Assembly: GCA_036362985.1 (NCBI GenBank)
Contig: JAYGXS010000003.1
Location: 42,306,749 to 42,370,748 of the forward strand
DNA length: 64,000 nucleotides
Direction: 5' to 3'
Origin: Ligula intestinalis
Lineage: Eukaryota; Platyhelminthes; Cestoda; Diphyllobothriidea; Diphyllobothriidae
Part shown: positions 24,680 to 37,608 of the stretch, piece by piece
Numbering within the stretch: the stretch's first letter is position 1
Layout: each line of letters starts with the position of its first letter
Made by a program: the position numbers and the translations under genes
Notes under the pieces: generated by a model
The model's input: the letters and a program-made list of their open reading frames with translations, nothing else
The model's database searches: none
What the model was told of the DNA's origin: nothing

Positions 24680-26930
24680 TCATATATCTGAGGTGACTAA
24701 GCGAAAGCCTAAAATCACTCAAGTACGAGCCTCAAGGCACACTGGGACAAGCATATGCTGTCATCAGATAGATCAGATTGGATATATGTATTTCAGTAGG
24801 AGAAGTACCCTGGAAAACGATAACAAACTTTATGGTGAAATTCTGCACGCTTATAGGAGGCGAAATCACTTGTCCCAAGTGAAAAAATCCACATGGGACC
24901 AAACTTGCATTGTTGGCTCTTGCCTATTTGGGAACGGCCGGAATTTTTAGCTACCCCTAACTCCGATGACTCATCGAATTAGATGCTGTGTACAAAAAGC
25001 TCGGGTAAGCACGGAAAAGATGGCAGTCGTTCCAAACTAGAGACTGCTATCGATAAACCATAACAAGGCATTATCGACCTTTTTCGGTATGTTTGAACTT
25101 CTCACTGTTTTGTACAATTTCTATGCATCTGACGACAACCTGGTGAGCTAATTTCGGAAACTCACAACGAAGTGTGTTATCGTTTCCCAAAAAATTCTCA
25201 TACCAAATTTTACTTCTTGGGATGCCCATTTTCTAGTTCATTTATATATCAATATGAAAAGTTCAATGACACATTCAGGTTGTTTTTCAAGCCGCATATC
25301 GCATCAAGATAAGCTTTTACCTAAGTTTTGCTGAATTTTCGTGCAATGCAGTTCTGGTCGAATGAGAAATTCCTTGAATAATTGAATTTTCACGTTAACT
25401 TAATTATTGGAGTTTTCGAGAGAAAGTCCAAGCTAGATTTTCCAGAAAAATAAATGAGATTTATCGTCAGAAAATAGCCTCAAAAATCGCTGTTTACTGC
25501 TATTGGCAGTGTTGTGTGCTTTTGGTGAGGCGAAGTTCAAAAATGAAAAGAATTGGCCAGCTACCGGTTTCAGTTTAAATAGACATTTTTTCGCCGCCAA
25601 ACGCAAGTGGTTTTGCGTGCATCTATTTGAGCAGCTTTCGTTCATGAAAAGGACCTTTTTCAGAGTTAATTGGGTCTTTCACATTGTAATTCATAACCAT
25701 AGACACGGCATTTCTGCACAAGTATGTAAGTGCATTTGCTCGAGGTCAATCCTACTTTTGCCAAAAGAAGTCCCATTTTTACCTACGAGAAACTTATGCA
25801 TGGAGAGCAGGTAGCACATGCGGGTGAGTGGTTATGGCTTTTACTGGCAGCTGACTTTGGACAGGCAATAAAGGTTATTCCGAGGCAGTAACTACAGCAT
25901 TCGTATCACTTTTGTGCAGGCAGTGCCCATGTGCCACATATAAGGATCGATAGTAGCTTTTCGTGGTCGGACAATAAAATCAAAGCTACGAAACAAGATT
26001 AACTATGCTTTTTTCATTTGCTTTGCCGTAATAGAAAACAGAATGCATTTATATTTCCAAGAAATGAATGTCAAATCAATTTAAATCACTAAAGAAGCCA
26101 GTATTTTTAAAACATGGACCGATCAATTGCTCTTGCACTTTTGGGCGTTTGCATTTATAAATTAGGATGTGAGAGGCTACATTCTTGGGGGTGTTTGAGA
26201 GCATTCAACATTAAATTGTCGAGACACTTCTCGAATTTAAAGCTGTTCAGATTTAACGATGGGTTCAAAAAGAATGTCGTTAACTACCAAACAAAAATTT
26301 TACAAAAGTATTTGACTCAGGTATATGATACTACGTGCGTAGGGCAGTGAAGAAAGCACTGTTCAGGTAAAAGGATTTGTAAAACTCTCCTGGCAGTGAT
26401 ATTTGCATATTACAAATGAATGTCTTCTCAAAACAATGAATATTGTTAAGCTTTACTTTTCCTTTATTGTGGTCCACATACACCGAATAAACCATTCATT
26501 TCGTATTGTCGACAAGAGCCTAAGGGACATGGTTTTCTCCAGGCAATGTGAAGGACAGAAAAGTTAAGAAGTTGTCCCATTTAATCCTTGGATTACATGT
26601 TTATAAGTAGTTTTTATCGCTTTCAATCGAAAATCCTATTAGATACTTACGATTTGCGTGAAATAAGCTATAACTTAAAAGGCCCAGAATTTGTCCGAAA
26701 ATTTAATAAAATATTTTGACGATTTAACAATAACGATTCAGGTATATCTCACTGGGCAAATGTGAGTTAGGCACACATTATTCAAAAATAATACCCACTT
26801 TACGCAAGCGCTTGTTCAAAATATCTTCCTGAGACAAAAAAGGCCGGACGTATTTCCGTTTGCTTTATGATCCACGAACCTATTTAACCTCCTTACGTAA
26901 TTATTCACCATACTCACAGCATGATTATTG
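24680..26930. other. Gene-free AT-rich stretch
   Basis: Short ORFs at 24663-24950, 25433-25814 (both strands) and 26114-26350 show no recognisable motif and no splice context that I could support. Confidence 0.5.
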
Positions 26931-26933
26931 GCT

Positions 26934-27012
26934 AAAGGCCCAGACACGTGTTCCGCCGGTATTCTGCTGCTGCTTGACGCAGCTGCCAGGGAACTGGCTT
27001 ATCAGTGAGTCC
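26934..27012 (+). repeat. Dispersed repeat R2, copy 1
   Basis: About 79 nt starting AAAGGCCCAGACACGTGTT and containing GTATTCTGCTGCTGCTTGAC. The same unit occurs in the same orientation at 37609-37682. It is a moderately GC-rich island in AT-rich DNA, perhaps part of a larger, otherwise lost element. Confidence 0.8.
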
Positions 27013-29925
27013 TCCGGAATTCCCAGTTTGCTTTCTGGTAAATATTCCAGCTTTGACCCCAGCTTTTTAGTTAACTCAAACCAATCTACGTCTGAAAACC
27101 TTTGAATATACCGATATACTCCAAGTCATAAATTAATTTCTGAAGTAATTTAAAAGTGTAAAGTTAATCGCCCCTTTCATTGTGACATAAATTTACTATA
27201 AACACTGTCTTGTCTTGTATCTGTTTCCGCAGTATGATAAGATCCAAATTAATGCATTCTATTAAACGCCGTGTTAGTCATTAGATAGAAATTGAATCTT
27301 CTCAATCAAGTATGATTACATAATGTGCAAGCTGATACATTTCCAGCCATTTTGTCGGTTTGCTTTTAATTGTGCGTTCTCATAACTGCCTATTCCTTGC
27401 ACTAGTATTAATGAATCATATAAATATTATTTGGTACAACTGGTTTCAAAAAATATAATTGATGCCTGAGGCAATCCGTTGAGTTCAGGTTGAATAAGCC
27501 TTTTGTATAGAAAAATTACTAGGAAATAGGACCCAATTTACATACGTCTATTTTATCTTAGATTCGCCCCCTATTTAATTAGATTGATTATTTTCAAAAA
27601 GAAGTATCGAAATCAAACATTAATTTGTGAAATTACACGGCTTAAAATGTACAGTACTTCTCTGCCGAAAGGTATACATTTTTACTGATTTTGATAGAAC
27701 ATACTCTGAGGCGGGTTTGCGGCACATGCTGGAGGTCAACACAAAATTAAATTTTTAATACAGCTAGATACATACTATGTAAATTAAACTCTAAAAACCG
27801 TGGGAAATCGGGCTTACAATTGTACATTTTGAATTTGAAATCACTTAAATTAAACCAGCTGAGCTTAAGAAATAAATATAACGCATTTAATTTCTGCTTA
27901 AATTATGAATTTGACTCCAATAATAGGAGATGGCACGTTGTCTTGGTGAAGCAGTTTGAAAAATAGCGTAGTCATTATTTTGAAAATCTGCGGAACATAT
28001 TCTTATCCTTTCTAGTGCTAGTTGATGAATCTCTGCTGTAGACATGTCCCGCGAACAATAATTTCTATCAAGGTGTATGTTAAGCTTTAAGAGGACTCAA
28101 GTAAGTTTCTAAAACTATGCAGTATAAATCTTTTCTCTCTGTTATACTTACTTCACTGATTAAAGCAGATAAGCTATCTGCACTGTTCTCCAAAATGCTC
28201 ATGAGAATTTAAAATATTCTATTTTCTGCTACCACTCTGAACTTTATCCGTTTTTTACCCAAAAGTCTTTCATTGTGTGGTTGAGAGTTAATTGTGGAGA
28301 AACGGCTTCATTTTTCAGCAAGATTGAACTTTATTTAAACCCTTTTGATAATTAGGCAGGATCTGCGTTCACAACAAAACAGGAACAGAACTTGTTCTGA
28401 ACGCTTTTTGTTTCTGCCTTATCCCCATCGCTTAGATTATTAATGTATAACGGTATTCTATTCAAATTTATAAAAGTAGCTTCTCGGTAACATTGTTCAT
28501 CTTCTTTTTGATGTTTTAGGGAGTCAGCTGTAATTTTTTATCAGCTGTTGCAGGATTAAAGAAGGTGGCCATGTAAGAATTTGGTCGACAGCTTTTCACT
28601 GTCGTGAAAGGAACTGTGCACAAAATATTAATCAGGAAACTAATTTAAGAAACCTGGATTGGGTTAAACATATGCAAATCTGCGAGTGGAATCTTGAAAA
28701 AAATGAAGCAAGGCAAATTATAAAATTTTTTATCAGTTAAACTAGTACAGTTAAGATTAATGTTTGACCCATTTAAAAGTTAAGCATCTGAAAATTGAAT
28801 TGGCCATTTAGACCCAACGAATGCAAATTCGTTTCATGATACTTATATGCGTGAATTAGTATTGGCGACATGTATATTTTCAGGCATTTCTTAACCCTGC
28901 ACTAGCCAAATATACGCAATTTGTAATGCTTGAGATTTTAGAGCCCACATTCTGGAAAAGAGTAAACGTTTTCTACATGTCCAAGAAAGACATCTGCAAT
29001 GTAAAAAACCTGAATTCAACGAAGGATGCCTTAAGAAAACCTTCTCTTTCCAAAGGTGTTTAGCAAAAGTTCTCGCGAAGTATAATTATTGTGCAGAAGA
29101 CAAATCTATTTTGGTTTTGCATAACACGACGCCTTTTACGACAAGGGAAAGGTTTGTGCTGCCTATGTAAGATGCAAAATTGGCAGTGAAACTATTGAAG
29201 TACGCTTATGAACCTGCGCCCTTCAGTTGAGCCGCAGTTTTCAAAACCTTCGTTTGGCGGCATTTTAAATGCATAAAACTTTCTGAGGCATTTTTAACAC
29301 TCATGATACCACAATAGAAATAAAGCGAAAAGTTACTAGGTGCGCAAGTATATTTTACCCTACAGAACAGTTGCTTGCAAAACTTACCTGCTATAGTCTG
29401 TACAAATTACGCTGATATGTTTAAAGTTCATATTCCAATAAAGTTTCATCAAGCTGCAGGTAAACTTAACCAATAGTCAGATAATGGCACCCTGTTTTTG
29501 AAAAATTCGAAGCTTCCTATATCATTATACGGGAATACTTGGAATGCTCTTTTATTGCCAAATGATGTCAAACACGTATTTTTGATTGAATAATTACCTG
29601 TGTAACTCAAAAGGACAGGGAACAAACTGTAGATGGAACGTCTTGTTTGGAGTTAGGGGCTTCAAAAAAACAGGATAATGTATAATCTGTGGTTGAAAAA
29701 TATGATTTTAAAACAGGAAAACCGCATCGATAAGACTTAGGCAAATTAAAATATAGTTGTTCTAGTGAATAATGTTTACCTTAAAGACTTAAACCCCCGT
29801 TTCAACCTATTAAGATAAATTCTAAACTCTACTGTCATTTCTTATGCATTAGTTTCAATAATCGGCAACAGTAGTTGATATAGTGCACCTCCTATAGAAA
29901 AGGGCATTAATAAGGTCTTATGTGT
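27013..29925. other. Gene-free, very AT-rich stretch
   Basis: No recognisable genes or repeats and no ORF of note on either strand. This is the emptiest part of the window. Confidence 0.6.
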
Positions 29926-29926
29926 G

Positions 29927-30386
29927 AAGAATTAGGATACGCAGTGGAATTAACTCTATTAATTGCTTTTTGCGGTTTTATTTTATTGTATTTAGAAACG
30001 TTGTTGATTTATATCTGCTGATTTTTTCAAGCTGCAATCGTTCAACGTATTTCAGAGAAACCCGATCATAAAATTGTAGGTTTTTTAAGGTCCTGAAAAA
30101 ATATAAATTATGGTAAGAAGGTCTGACGCACCGTTCTGGAGTTAGATTAGTACATTCGCGGCGCCAGGTGCCACACATAACGTCATTTTACATGCGGAAC
30201 GACTTACGCCCAGCGGCCGAGAGAAACAAATTTGACTTAATTCTTTTCCTTTCCACTTACTTTAAAAACTTCCTTCTCCGTCTATCCTATTTCTCTACCC
30301 CAAAAACCTTATAACCATCTTTTTCCTTATGACAATATGCTGTGACTAGGGCTATATGAAGTGCACTAAATAAATTACTTTTGACA
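29927..30386 (+). repeat. Dispersed repeat R1, copy 1 (about 0.45 kb)
   Basis: Matches 34063-34556 in the same orientation along its whole length, with numerous substitutions and small indels. Shared landmarks are TTGATTTATATCTG, TACATGCGGAAC, TCTATCCTATTTC and GGCTATATGA. No coding potential is shared, which argues for a non-autonomous repeat family. Copy 2 has about 27 extra bases before ACCGTTCTGGA. Confidence 0.85.
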
Positions 30387-32499
30387 AATAATCGATCCCA
30401 ATTGATACTTTAGATAATAATGAGTAAGCCTAGTGTAACCATGAAATTATGTCAGTGGGACACGGGCTAGTACAGAACTATAACGTTTACTTAATGGAAT
30501 AATGCTAGAGTCCTCCAGCATTATGTAAAACGCCCATTTTAAAAGCCACTATGCTGAAAATTTGGACTTACGTTTTCCCCAGGGTGGTCCTCCCAGTGGT
30601 CAAATTAAATGGTTTGCTGATCTGTTACGAGTGATGTTCGTGTGAACGTTCCCGCCTGAAGAATGAGCACTTACGTTCGCGTGTTTAATATTTTGGTCGG
30701 GGCTGATTGGTTGTTCTTTCAAGGTTGCTGATTGGGTGGGCTCGCGCCGCTGCATGAGCTTAATTCAACTCACCTCGACATCAAACTCGGTCCTCCTCTC
30801 CCCCTCTTCCCTATCATCCGAAACCTTTTAGCCTCAGGTAGATAAGCAATCCTTTCTTGATCTAAACCCTTCAACCAAGGTAGGCTATGCAATTTGGCAA
30901 CACATTTTTCAGTCGAGTGCGTTGTGGAATCTGTTCCTTTGGAAAAACGTTTCATTCGCATAAAAGAGGAGGAAAGCACTACTTTGCAGCAACTGGGGCA
31001 TTAATTCTCGCCAAAATCGAAAACGTCTACAATGTTCCACACACAGGCAGGTGGAGTGCTGTTAAGAATCCCCTTTTTTCTCTCACTTAAAGGACTTCAC
31101 AGAGTAGAATGCGGAAGATGCTCGCTCCACTATGACTTGAGGCCAAATCCAGAGCTCAAGCATACTGATCAAAATTGCTGCACGCCTTAAAACTGAACTA
31201 TTTTACCAATAAGGTAATAAAGCTAGCCAGAAATGATTAACCAATACAAATGTTGCGAAGAATTTGACTACAGATGACGCTTATCATGAAACAAAGGAGC
31301 TGTTTAGATCACGTTGACTGATTGAAAGAGTAGGGCCACTTCCGGTTTCAGGAAGTATCTACAATCGTATATGGCACCATTTTTCTTTTATTTTATGGTG
31401 TGTCCCTAAGTCAAAGTAGGTATTAAAAGTCAGAACTAACTATGAGCTTGATGAGCATCAGAAACCCCCCGAAAACGCTTACTTCGTCAGGACTATCTTG
31501 GTTTCACGCATCTCAAAAGCAGCCCTCATGATTTTATAATTAAGTAAGCTTTACGCACTGTTTTGCAGAACAGTTATCTTGCAGGATCTTATGACAATTT
31601 CATAAGTTTAACTATGGGCGGTGTTTTTGTAAAAATGGAAGGGCTGCTTTAAATGGTAATTTTCCTATAGGCCGGCAAAAGTATTGTTTTCATTCTGCGA
31701 GTCAATACAATGCCAACTAAAGGCACTTTCGCTCTTGCTTCTACCATAATGACAACCAAATAACACATAAAACACTAGCGGTCGCAATAACCCGTTGACT
31801 TCTCTCAGACTTTAATGAGGTAAAGACATGGGAAGCCTGAGTGGCAAAAATAGGGTAGAATAAAAGGGAGCTCCGCTCAGTGCATAAAATTTTTCCAATT
31901 CATTTGGCTCTCCCCTTCCGATTGTATGGCAACGCCCTTGGTCTTTACAACTTTAATTAACTCTGGCACCTGTGAAGCACATACAAACCGTGGTTTTTAG
32001 GTAAAGAAAAACCTAACTGCTTAAAAGTATAAAATCGAAAAAAACAAAAATCTTGAAATATTAAGTTTTACTGCACGCCGGTTTTTACCTGCCGTCACAC
32101 TTCTGTGAATTTGCTGCTGCAGCTATGGCTGGCCTGCAATTACTCTCTTAGCCAGTTCCACATTAGGCCAGCACAATGACCCTAAATTGGCCCTCAAGCC
32201 ATTTTGGCGGAATCTGCATCGGAATAAACAGCCATCAAAAGTTATTATTTGTACTCTCTGCGATCCCTTCGTTAGCGCGGTGACAGAGGGTAAAAAAAGA
32301 GTTTGTTCTGCTCGTGTTCAAACTTGGCCGATTCTCCAAAATGTGTATTTCAGATTGTTTTGACACTTTATTTATCAGAAAGGCTGTAAGACTTAAAGTT
32401 TTTAAACCAAAATCCCATTATTTTTTATATGATATTTTTATTTTGGATAACAACAGTTACGGAACTTGATCAAAGCTTATCTAGAGTTTTGCTTACGCA

Positions 32500-32540
32500 T
32501 ATATAAGCCGAGTTCATTTTGAATTTTTTGCGTCAGCACT
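32500..32540 (+). promoter_or_regulatory. Candidate TATA-type core promoter
   Basis: TATATAAG at 32500-32507 is followed about 30 nt later by GCGTCAGCACT, similar to an initiator (TCA at about +1). An ATG follows at 32562. The spacing is that of an animal core promoter; there is no experimental support. Confidence 0.3.
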
Positions 32541-32561
32541 GAGCATTGCGTTCGTTTGGCT

Positions 32562-32714
32562 ATGGACAGTGCACAAAGATATGTTACGACAGCAGTAGCC
32601 GACTTAATTTCGAGTGGGCTTGCATTTCACTACAAGGACTTGAGGCACATTCGGAGAAGGCTTGGGTCAAAGTATAGTCACGCTACTTTGAACCTACACC
32701 TATCTGTACAATAA
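32562..32714 (+). CDS. Candidate 50-residue protein behind a TATA box
   Basis: The ORF starts with MDSAQRYVTTAVADLISSG, has a basic central part HIRRRLGSKY and stops at TAA 32712-32714. It starts 62 nt downstream of a TATATAAG box, with an initiator-like sequence between. No family is recognised. It might be a small independent gene, the first exon of a spliced gene, or chance. Confidence 0.25.
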   Translation: MDSAQRYVTTAVADLISSGLAFHYKDLRHIRRRLGSKYSHATLNLHLSVQ

Positions 32715-34062
32715 CCTGATCTAAGGACCATGAGCTTTCCGTAAGCTGTACATCTGTGTTTCATCATCTTAAGGATCTTTAGAGGCTTTTATCGATCTGC
32801 AGTGTAACCTAAATGAGCGCCCGGATTGCGTGACCATTGTGGGGGAGTATATTTATGTAAAATGGCACTTGTCGGCATCTGCAATAATGATAAACGTTCA
32901 TAAAATTGCACAGTTGCCTGCTCTTTCTCTGCCAAATCTCACCACAAAGTGAACTGCCTTCTTGTCATTTGTATCTGTGGCCGAAACGTACCTTTCTCAC
33001 AGGAACGGGAATTTGGTCCACTTCAAATGTCAATAAAAGGCAATGAATGGATGTCAGATTAGAGGGCTTGAGTCAATACATTTTAAGCTTCTAACATTTA
33101 CGTGGCATTTTTCAAAGCAGATTCGCTTGTTTTAATTCAGTAGCTAGTCGGCGGAGCTAACTTACTTTCTCTGCCACAGTGTGTATACCGAACTTGAAGA
33201 ACGGCAGAGATGGCTTTCTGTATGTTCATTAGCTTTAGACAAATAAGCAGTAGAAACTGAATGCGTCTAAAATTCGCCTTGTGCAATTTACTTCACAGAG
33301 TGAAGCGGCACCTTTGTTTTTTGCAGGCACGCGAAGTTCAACTAGTCTCGAGATTGTCCCAGCGCAGCAAGATTCATACTCTTTTCGCCGCTGCATGCTG
33401 ATCTGGCTCCACGTTACTCCTAACCTCCATGAATGAATGTCATCGTTTGCTTAGTTACTATTTCAGTAGTGTAGAAGAACAGCTCGATGGTTATTAACTC
33501 AGAAACTAAGTCATCTCCAAATGACTTTCAGGTTGAAATATGACTGTTTATTGCGTTTACTCTTCTAACCGAAACATATTAAATTTGCACTTTTTTTAGA
33601 AATTAATATCGCAAAGCCTAAAAAAGACTGGAATAGTTTTTGGGGTTTGCTGAAGATAAATTTTTGGGTTTCTTGAAGGTGCAACTAAAGAACAAAACAT
33701 GGCCAACTGGCTTCTATCAGAAAACCTAGTGGAATGACTACAGAAATGTTTTTAACGTTTTAACATTGGTTTTAAATTTCTTTATCCCTCTCAAGCATTT
33801 CTTACGACAGTCTTTTTGAGTTTTCGTTACCGATAATATTTCTGAAGCTTCTTGAAGCAGTTTTAAAGACTAAAAATAATGCTATGCCAACCGCAGAACT
33901 AACTGCAAACCTACTGTCTGTCAGCTGCGACAGTGGCATAATTTCGCAATTTCCAGTTTTTCCATAAACAGTTACGCAACAGTAGCTTATGTAGCCCAAT
34001 TTATTTACCCCTACAACCTGCATTTTTTCCTACGAAAACGGTGTTTTTCGGGTTTTATGGGC

Positions 34063-34556
34063 GGGAAATTAGAACACGCGGTGGAATATACATTAATAAA
34101 TGCTAAATGCATTTTTATTTAACTGTATTTATAAGTGTTGTTAATTTATATCTGTTGATTTTCTTAATCTGTATTATCATTTAACTTATCGCAAAAGTAC
34201 CCGATTATCAAACTGCAGGTTTGTTGAATTTCCAAAAAAAATTGAAATGGTGGTGAGAAGGTCGTCAACTTCAACTTACCTTTGGTCTATCTTACCGTTC
34301 TGGAATTAGAGGAGTATAGTCCGCGGCGCAAAGCGCCGTGAACACTTCATCTTACATGCGGAACAAACTGCTCCCAGCAGCCGCCGGAAGCAACTTCGAC
34401 TTCATTTTTTCAGTTCACACTTACTTCTTAACATTTCCTTATCTGCCTATCCTATTTCCTTTCCCCACAAAACTCTATATCCACCATTTCTGCAGGACAG
34501 AATGCTGAGATTAGGCTATATGAGTGGGGCTTTATCAGCTACCTTTGCCAACAGTT
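34063..34556 (+). repeat. Dispersed repeat R1, copy 2
   Basis: Second copy of the 29927-30386 repeat, same orientation, about 4.1 kb downstream. See the shared landmarks listed for copy 1. It carries GTCCGCGGCGCAAAGCGCCG, a short GC-rich palindromic core that in copy 1 reads TTCGCGGCGCCAGG. Confidence 0.85.
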
Positions 34557-34559
34557 ATT

Positions 34560-36525
34560 TGTAATGTATTATAATGCGCGTAGCAAAGCCATGGCCTAGG
34601 CGGCTCTCAAATTCAAATTTAATTAAAAACAATAGGTATCTTTTACCCCGCCCGCAAACAGAAGAGGAAGTTTTGCTCAGTCAGAACCAGCACGAGGTGG
34701 TTTCATGCCAATCAATACTATTGGGCATGTCGGCTATCAGACAGCCCAAATAATTTTACTTTGAACAAAATACCTTGAAGTAGCGTGCAATGTCCAAGAT
34801 TTTTTGTGCGATTTCTACTGCCCATTTTGGAGCCCTCAAATTTCTGGAAAGGTGTTCGGTCGTACGAATAATTCACTTACTCCATCGTATTTCGTTATCC
34901 ATGAATCAGTTTTATATTGCAGCGACGTGCTCTGTGGTTTTGCCCCTACCTTCAGTTCACCTTACTCCAATGCCTTCGCACAACTGATTTAAAAAATATT
35001 GTTAACGTCGCTAATTCCTTACTGGCCTCAAAAATGCGTACCCCTTATCATCATACCTTTTCTGGCACCAAATCTATCTTCTTAGACCAGCGCGGACGAG
35101 AACTGGTTTCACAGAAAACCTCATTTACTGTTATATGATTGTTTGTGTAAAGGTGTGAAAGTTTATATTTTTTCCGCCTGCACTTTTGAGCATAAGTTAA
35201 ACCTATATGGAAAGTGCAAGACTGCAGACGTAGAGTCATTTATTGTTATGAGACAGCAAGAATGCGTAAATGATATTTTCTCAAACAGCCAATTGCAGTT
35301 GCATGAATGGAATACGTAATTTGCTTAAGTGGTCAATGAATTTGATTATTGTCGGTTGTATTTACGGACAGACCCTTTTGGAAGTGACCTGAATGGAAGA
35401 CATTGTGGTTGTCGCAGAAAATGTGGAGACATTTTACTTTCTCTAACATTGTTGCGTTGAGCTTCACGAAATCATGCATAATATCATCAGAACCAATTAT
35501 CGTTTTAGATAATCTCAAACGAAATAAAGTCGAGAAAGCGGGAAGCAAGTGTGTGTGCAATGTCATTTTTGGGGAAATATTAAATTCTACGTGAACGGAA
35601 CATTTAAGTTTTTGGTAAACTAATATTCCAATATTAAAAGTTACTAGGAAGTTCCATTTTAATTCGATGCCATTACATTGAAAAAAGAAAGTTGTTACCA
35701 TCAAAATGACGAATCATAGTTGAATGAATTTAACGCCTGCAAGAAGCATTATTGTCTTACGCAAAATAACACAATATTCAACGATCAAAACGAAGAGAAG
35801 GTCAGCTAAAGTAGTTTGGGGGAAAAAGATTCTGCCTGGAACCTAGAACTTTCACTTTATTTCATTTGCTGATGGGGGCAGGTGTGAATTCATAACAGCA
35901 GGCGGAGGAAGTTCCCCTTTCAGCAACTACCTCTCCTTTACGGCATGGGATACAATCTCATGTAAAATGCATGAGATCTTAGGCATTTTCGCGGATTATA
36001 TGTGATTTGTTATGCTTGGGTCTATAGAAGTATGAAGCTAACGCTGCTAGAAAATCAACAACCTGGAATGGAATGGAGCGGATAGCCTCAAGACTTGCAT
36101 TGTAATTCAGATTACTATTACATCTTGTGCGGGAGGTCCTTTTTCTGATTGGGTCAATTTCATACTGTGGCAACATTTTACAATAATTGGTGTTTCTGTA
36201 AACAATTTCAAAAATGACAAACTAAACATCGAGGATTGTGTATCAACATTTTCGCAAAGAATTAGATTTGATCGCAATTATTTCTTCTCAATTTCTACTT
36301 GAGACCCAAATTTTTGCATTTTCTTACGGAAATAAAGAAAGGAGATAGCGTAAACAAGGACGGCAAAGCATTAACTGGGCAAGCCACTCATGTTTGAATA
36401 TATAATCTGCATGTCAGCATTGCAAGCTATTATTTGGTTACAAGATATGCGCACCCCGCTGTACATTTTCACTTTGGTCCGTAGATAGTCGTACTGCCAC
36501 TATTAGTCTAGGAAAAAGAAAATTA
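34560..36525. other. Gene-free stretch
   Basis: Overlapping ORFs near 34790-35240 and a 123-codon minus-strand ORF (35333-35704) show no recognisable domain. They are treated as chance. Confidence 0.45.
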
Positions 36526-36531
36526 CCAAAG

Positions 36532-36592
36532 AAGGCAGATGAGATCGAGATGGTCATTTTTGGCTTGTTAGACGTCATCAGTCAACTTTATT
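36532..36592 (-). repeat. SINE-like tail, minus-strand copy
   Basis: The minus strand reads GACTGATGACGTCTAACAAG then CCAAAAATGACCATCTCG, clearly related to the CTGATGACAGTTAACAAG and CCAGAAATGG blocks of the 24520-24670 SINE. Only the 3' part is recognised. Confidence 0.6.
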
Positions 36593-36654
36593 CATGTTGA
36601 ATACTTTTTTCGCATTAAGTGTTTTTCAGGTTAACTGTCGATTTATTGAGCTGA

Positions 36655-36765
36655 AGCATAGCCAAATGGGTTCGAGCCTCAGGTAATGCAAACCTTACGT
36701 TAGTAAGGCTAGCTGAAGAATGCTAATAAGTCTGAAATGGCCGCCGGAATATTATTTGTTTTTTT
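36655..36765 (+). repeat. tRNA-derived SINE, plus-strand copy
   Basis: The B-box GGGTTCGAGCCTC is followed by CTTACG, GGCTAGCTGAAGAATGC, AAGTCTGAAATGG and CCGGAATATTA. It aligns without large gaps to the body of the SINE at 24520-24670. It lies about 60 bp from the oppositely oriented copy at 36532-36592. Confidence 0.65.
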
Positions 36766-36769
36766 CGGA

Positions 36770-37608
36770 AATCATCGTCTGTCTGTGTCTTAATTTAAAT
36801 GCTAGTTAAGCATATCCTGTGCTTCATACCATGTTGGAAAATTGTGAAACCATCCTCCTAGGACTGGATGTTTTCCAGTCTGTAAGGGAATGTGTGCTAT
36901 CCAAAAAACTTTCGCAATTAAGTGGGAGCTGCAACAAGAAGTTAATAAAAATTTGCACGTGGAAATAGGAGGGAGTTCTTAGTATACGAACATTACAGTA
37001 AACCGTGGTCTTAATAAAACAGTTGCTGTAGGCTGAAGTATGAGAAGACAGTGAGGGAAACTGGAACTACGGTAACCGTATGGACGGATCGTATGCCATT
37101 ATTTTCTGTGACTTACAAGGCGTGAAATTAACACCAAAGTAGGGTCTGAATGGGAAAACATAAAAACATTCAAAAACTCCGTTCGTATTTATTCAAGATT
37201 GCTCTTTTTGCTTATCCTACCGACGCACTTTGCTGTTCGCGAGTTCGGTAGACGGCATAAATGATGCACAAAGGCAAACATGTAAAGAGGCCAATTGTTC
37301 TAAGAGTGGACAATTGAAGTTTGAAAAAAGTTTGGCTTAAGATAAATCGAAATGTGAATGAGATGTGTAGACATTTATGACTAGATTTTTGAGCAGTTTA
37401 CCGCGTGTACGCCTATAACGGTTATCTGCGCAAATGATAGGATCTTACTCCCACAGCGCTGGATGTACGGTATGCTCAGAAAGGAAGAATTATTCATAGG
37501 CTTTGGCTTTGTAGGCTCTTTCGAGTAGGCAATCTTTGCGTATCAAAATGGTCGACATGGTAGAGATTTATGTTGTTATTACCATATTAACAGCCTAGGT
37601 TCTTACTA
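36770..37608. other. Gene-free stretch
   Basis: Nothing recognisable on either strand. Confidence 0.5.

Larger units (their letters stand above)
30400..34060. other. Mostly gene-free stretch between the two R1 copies
   Basis: Contains two inverted CCAAT boxes near 30700-30745 and a small ORF behind a TATA box at 32500-32714 (listed separately). Otherwise nothing recognisable. Overlapping ORFs on both strands at 30770-31090 are unconvincing. Confidence 0.45.

Noticed and set aside
35333..35704. A 123-codon minus-strand ORF as a gene
   Set aside because: No recognisable domain and no splice or promoter context; this length can occur by chance in 64 kb.
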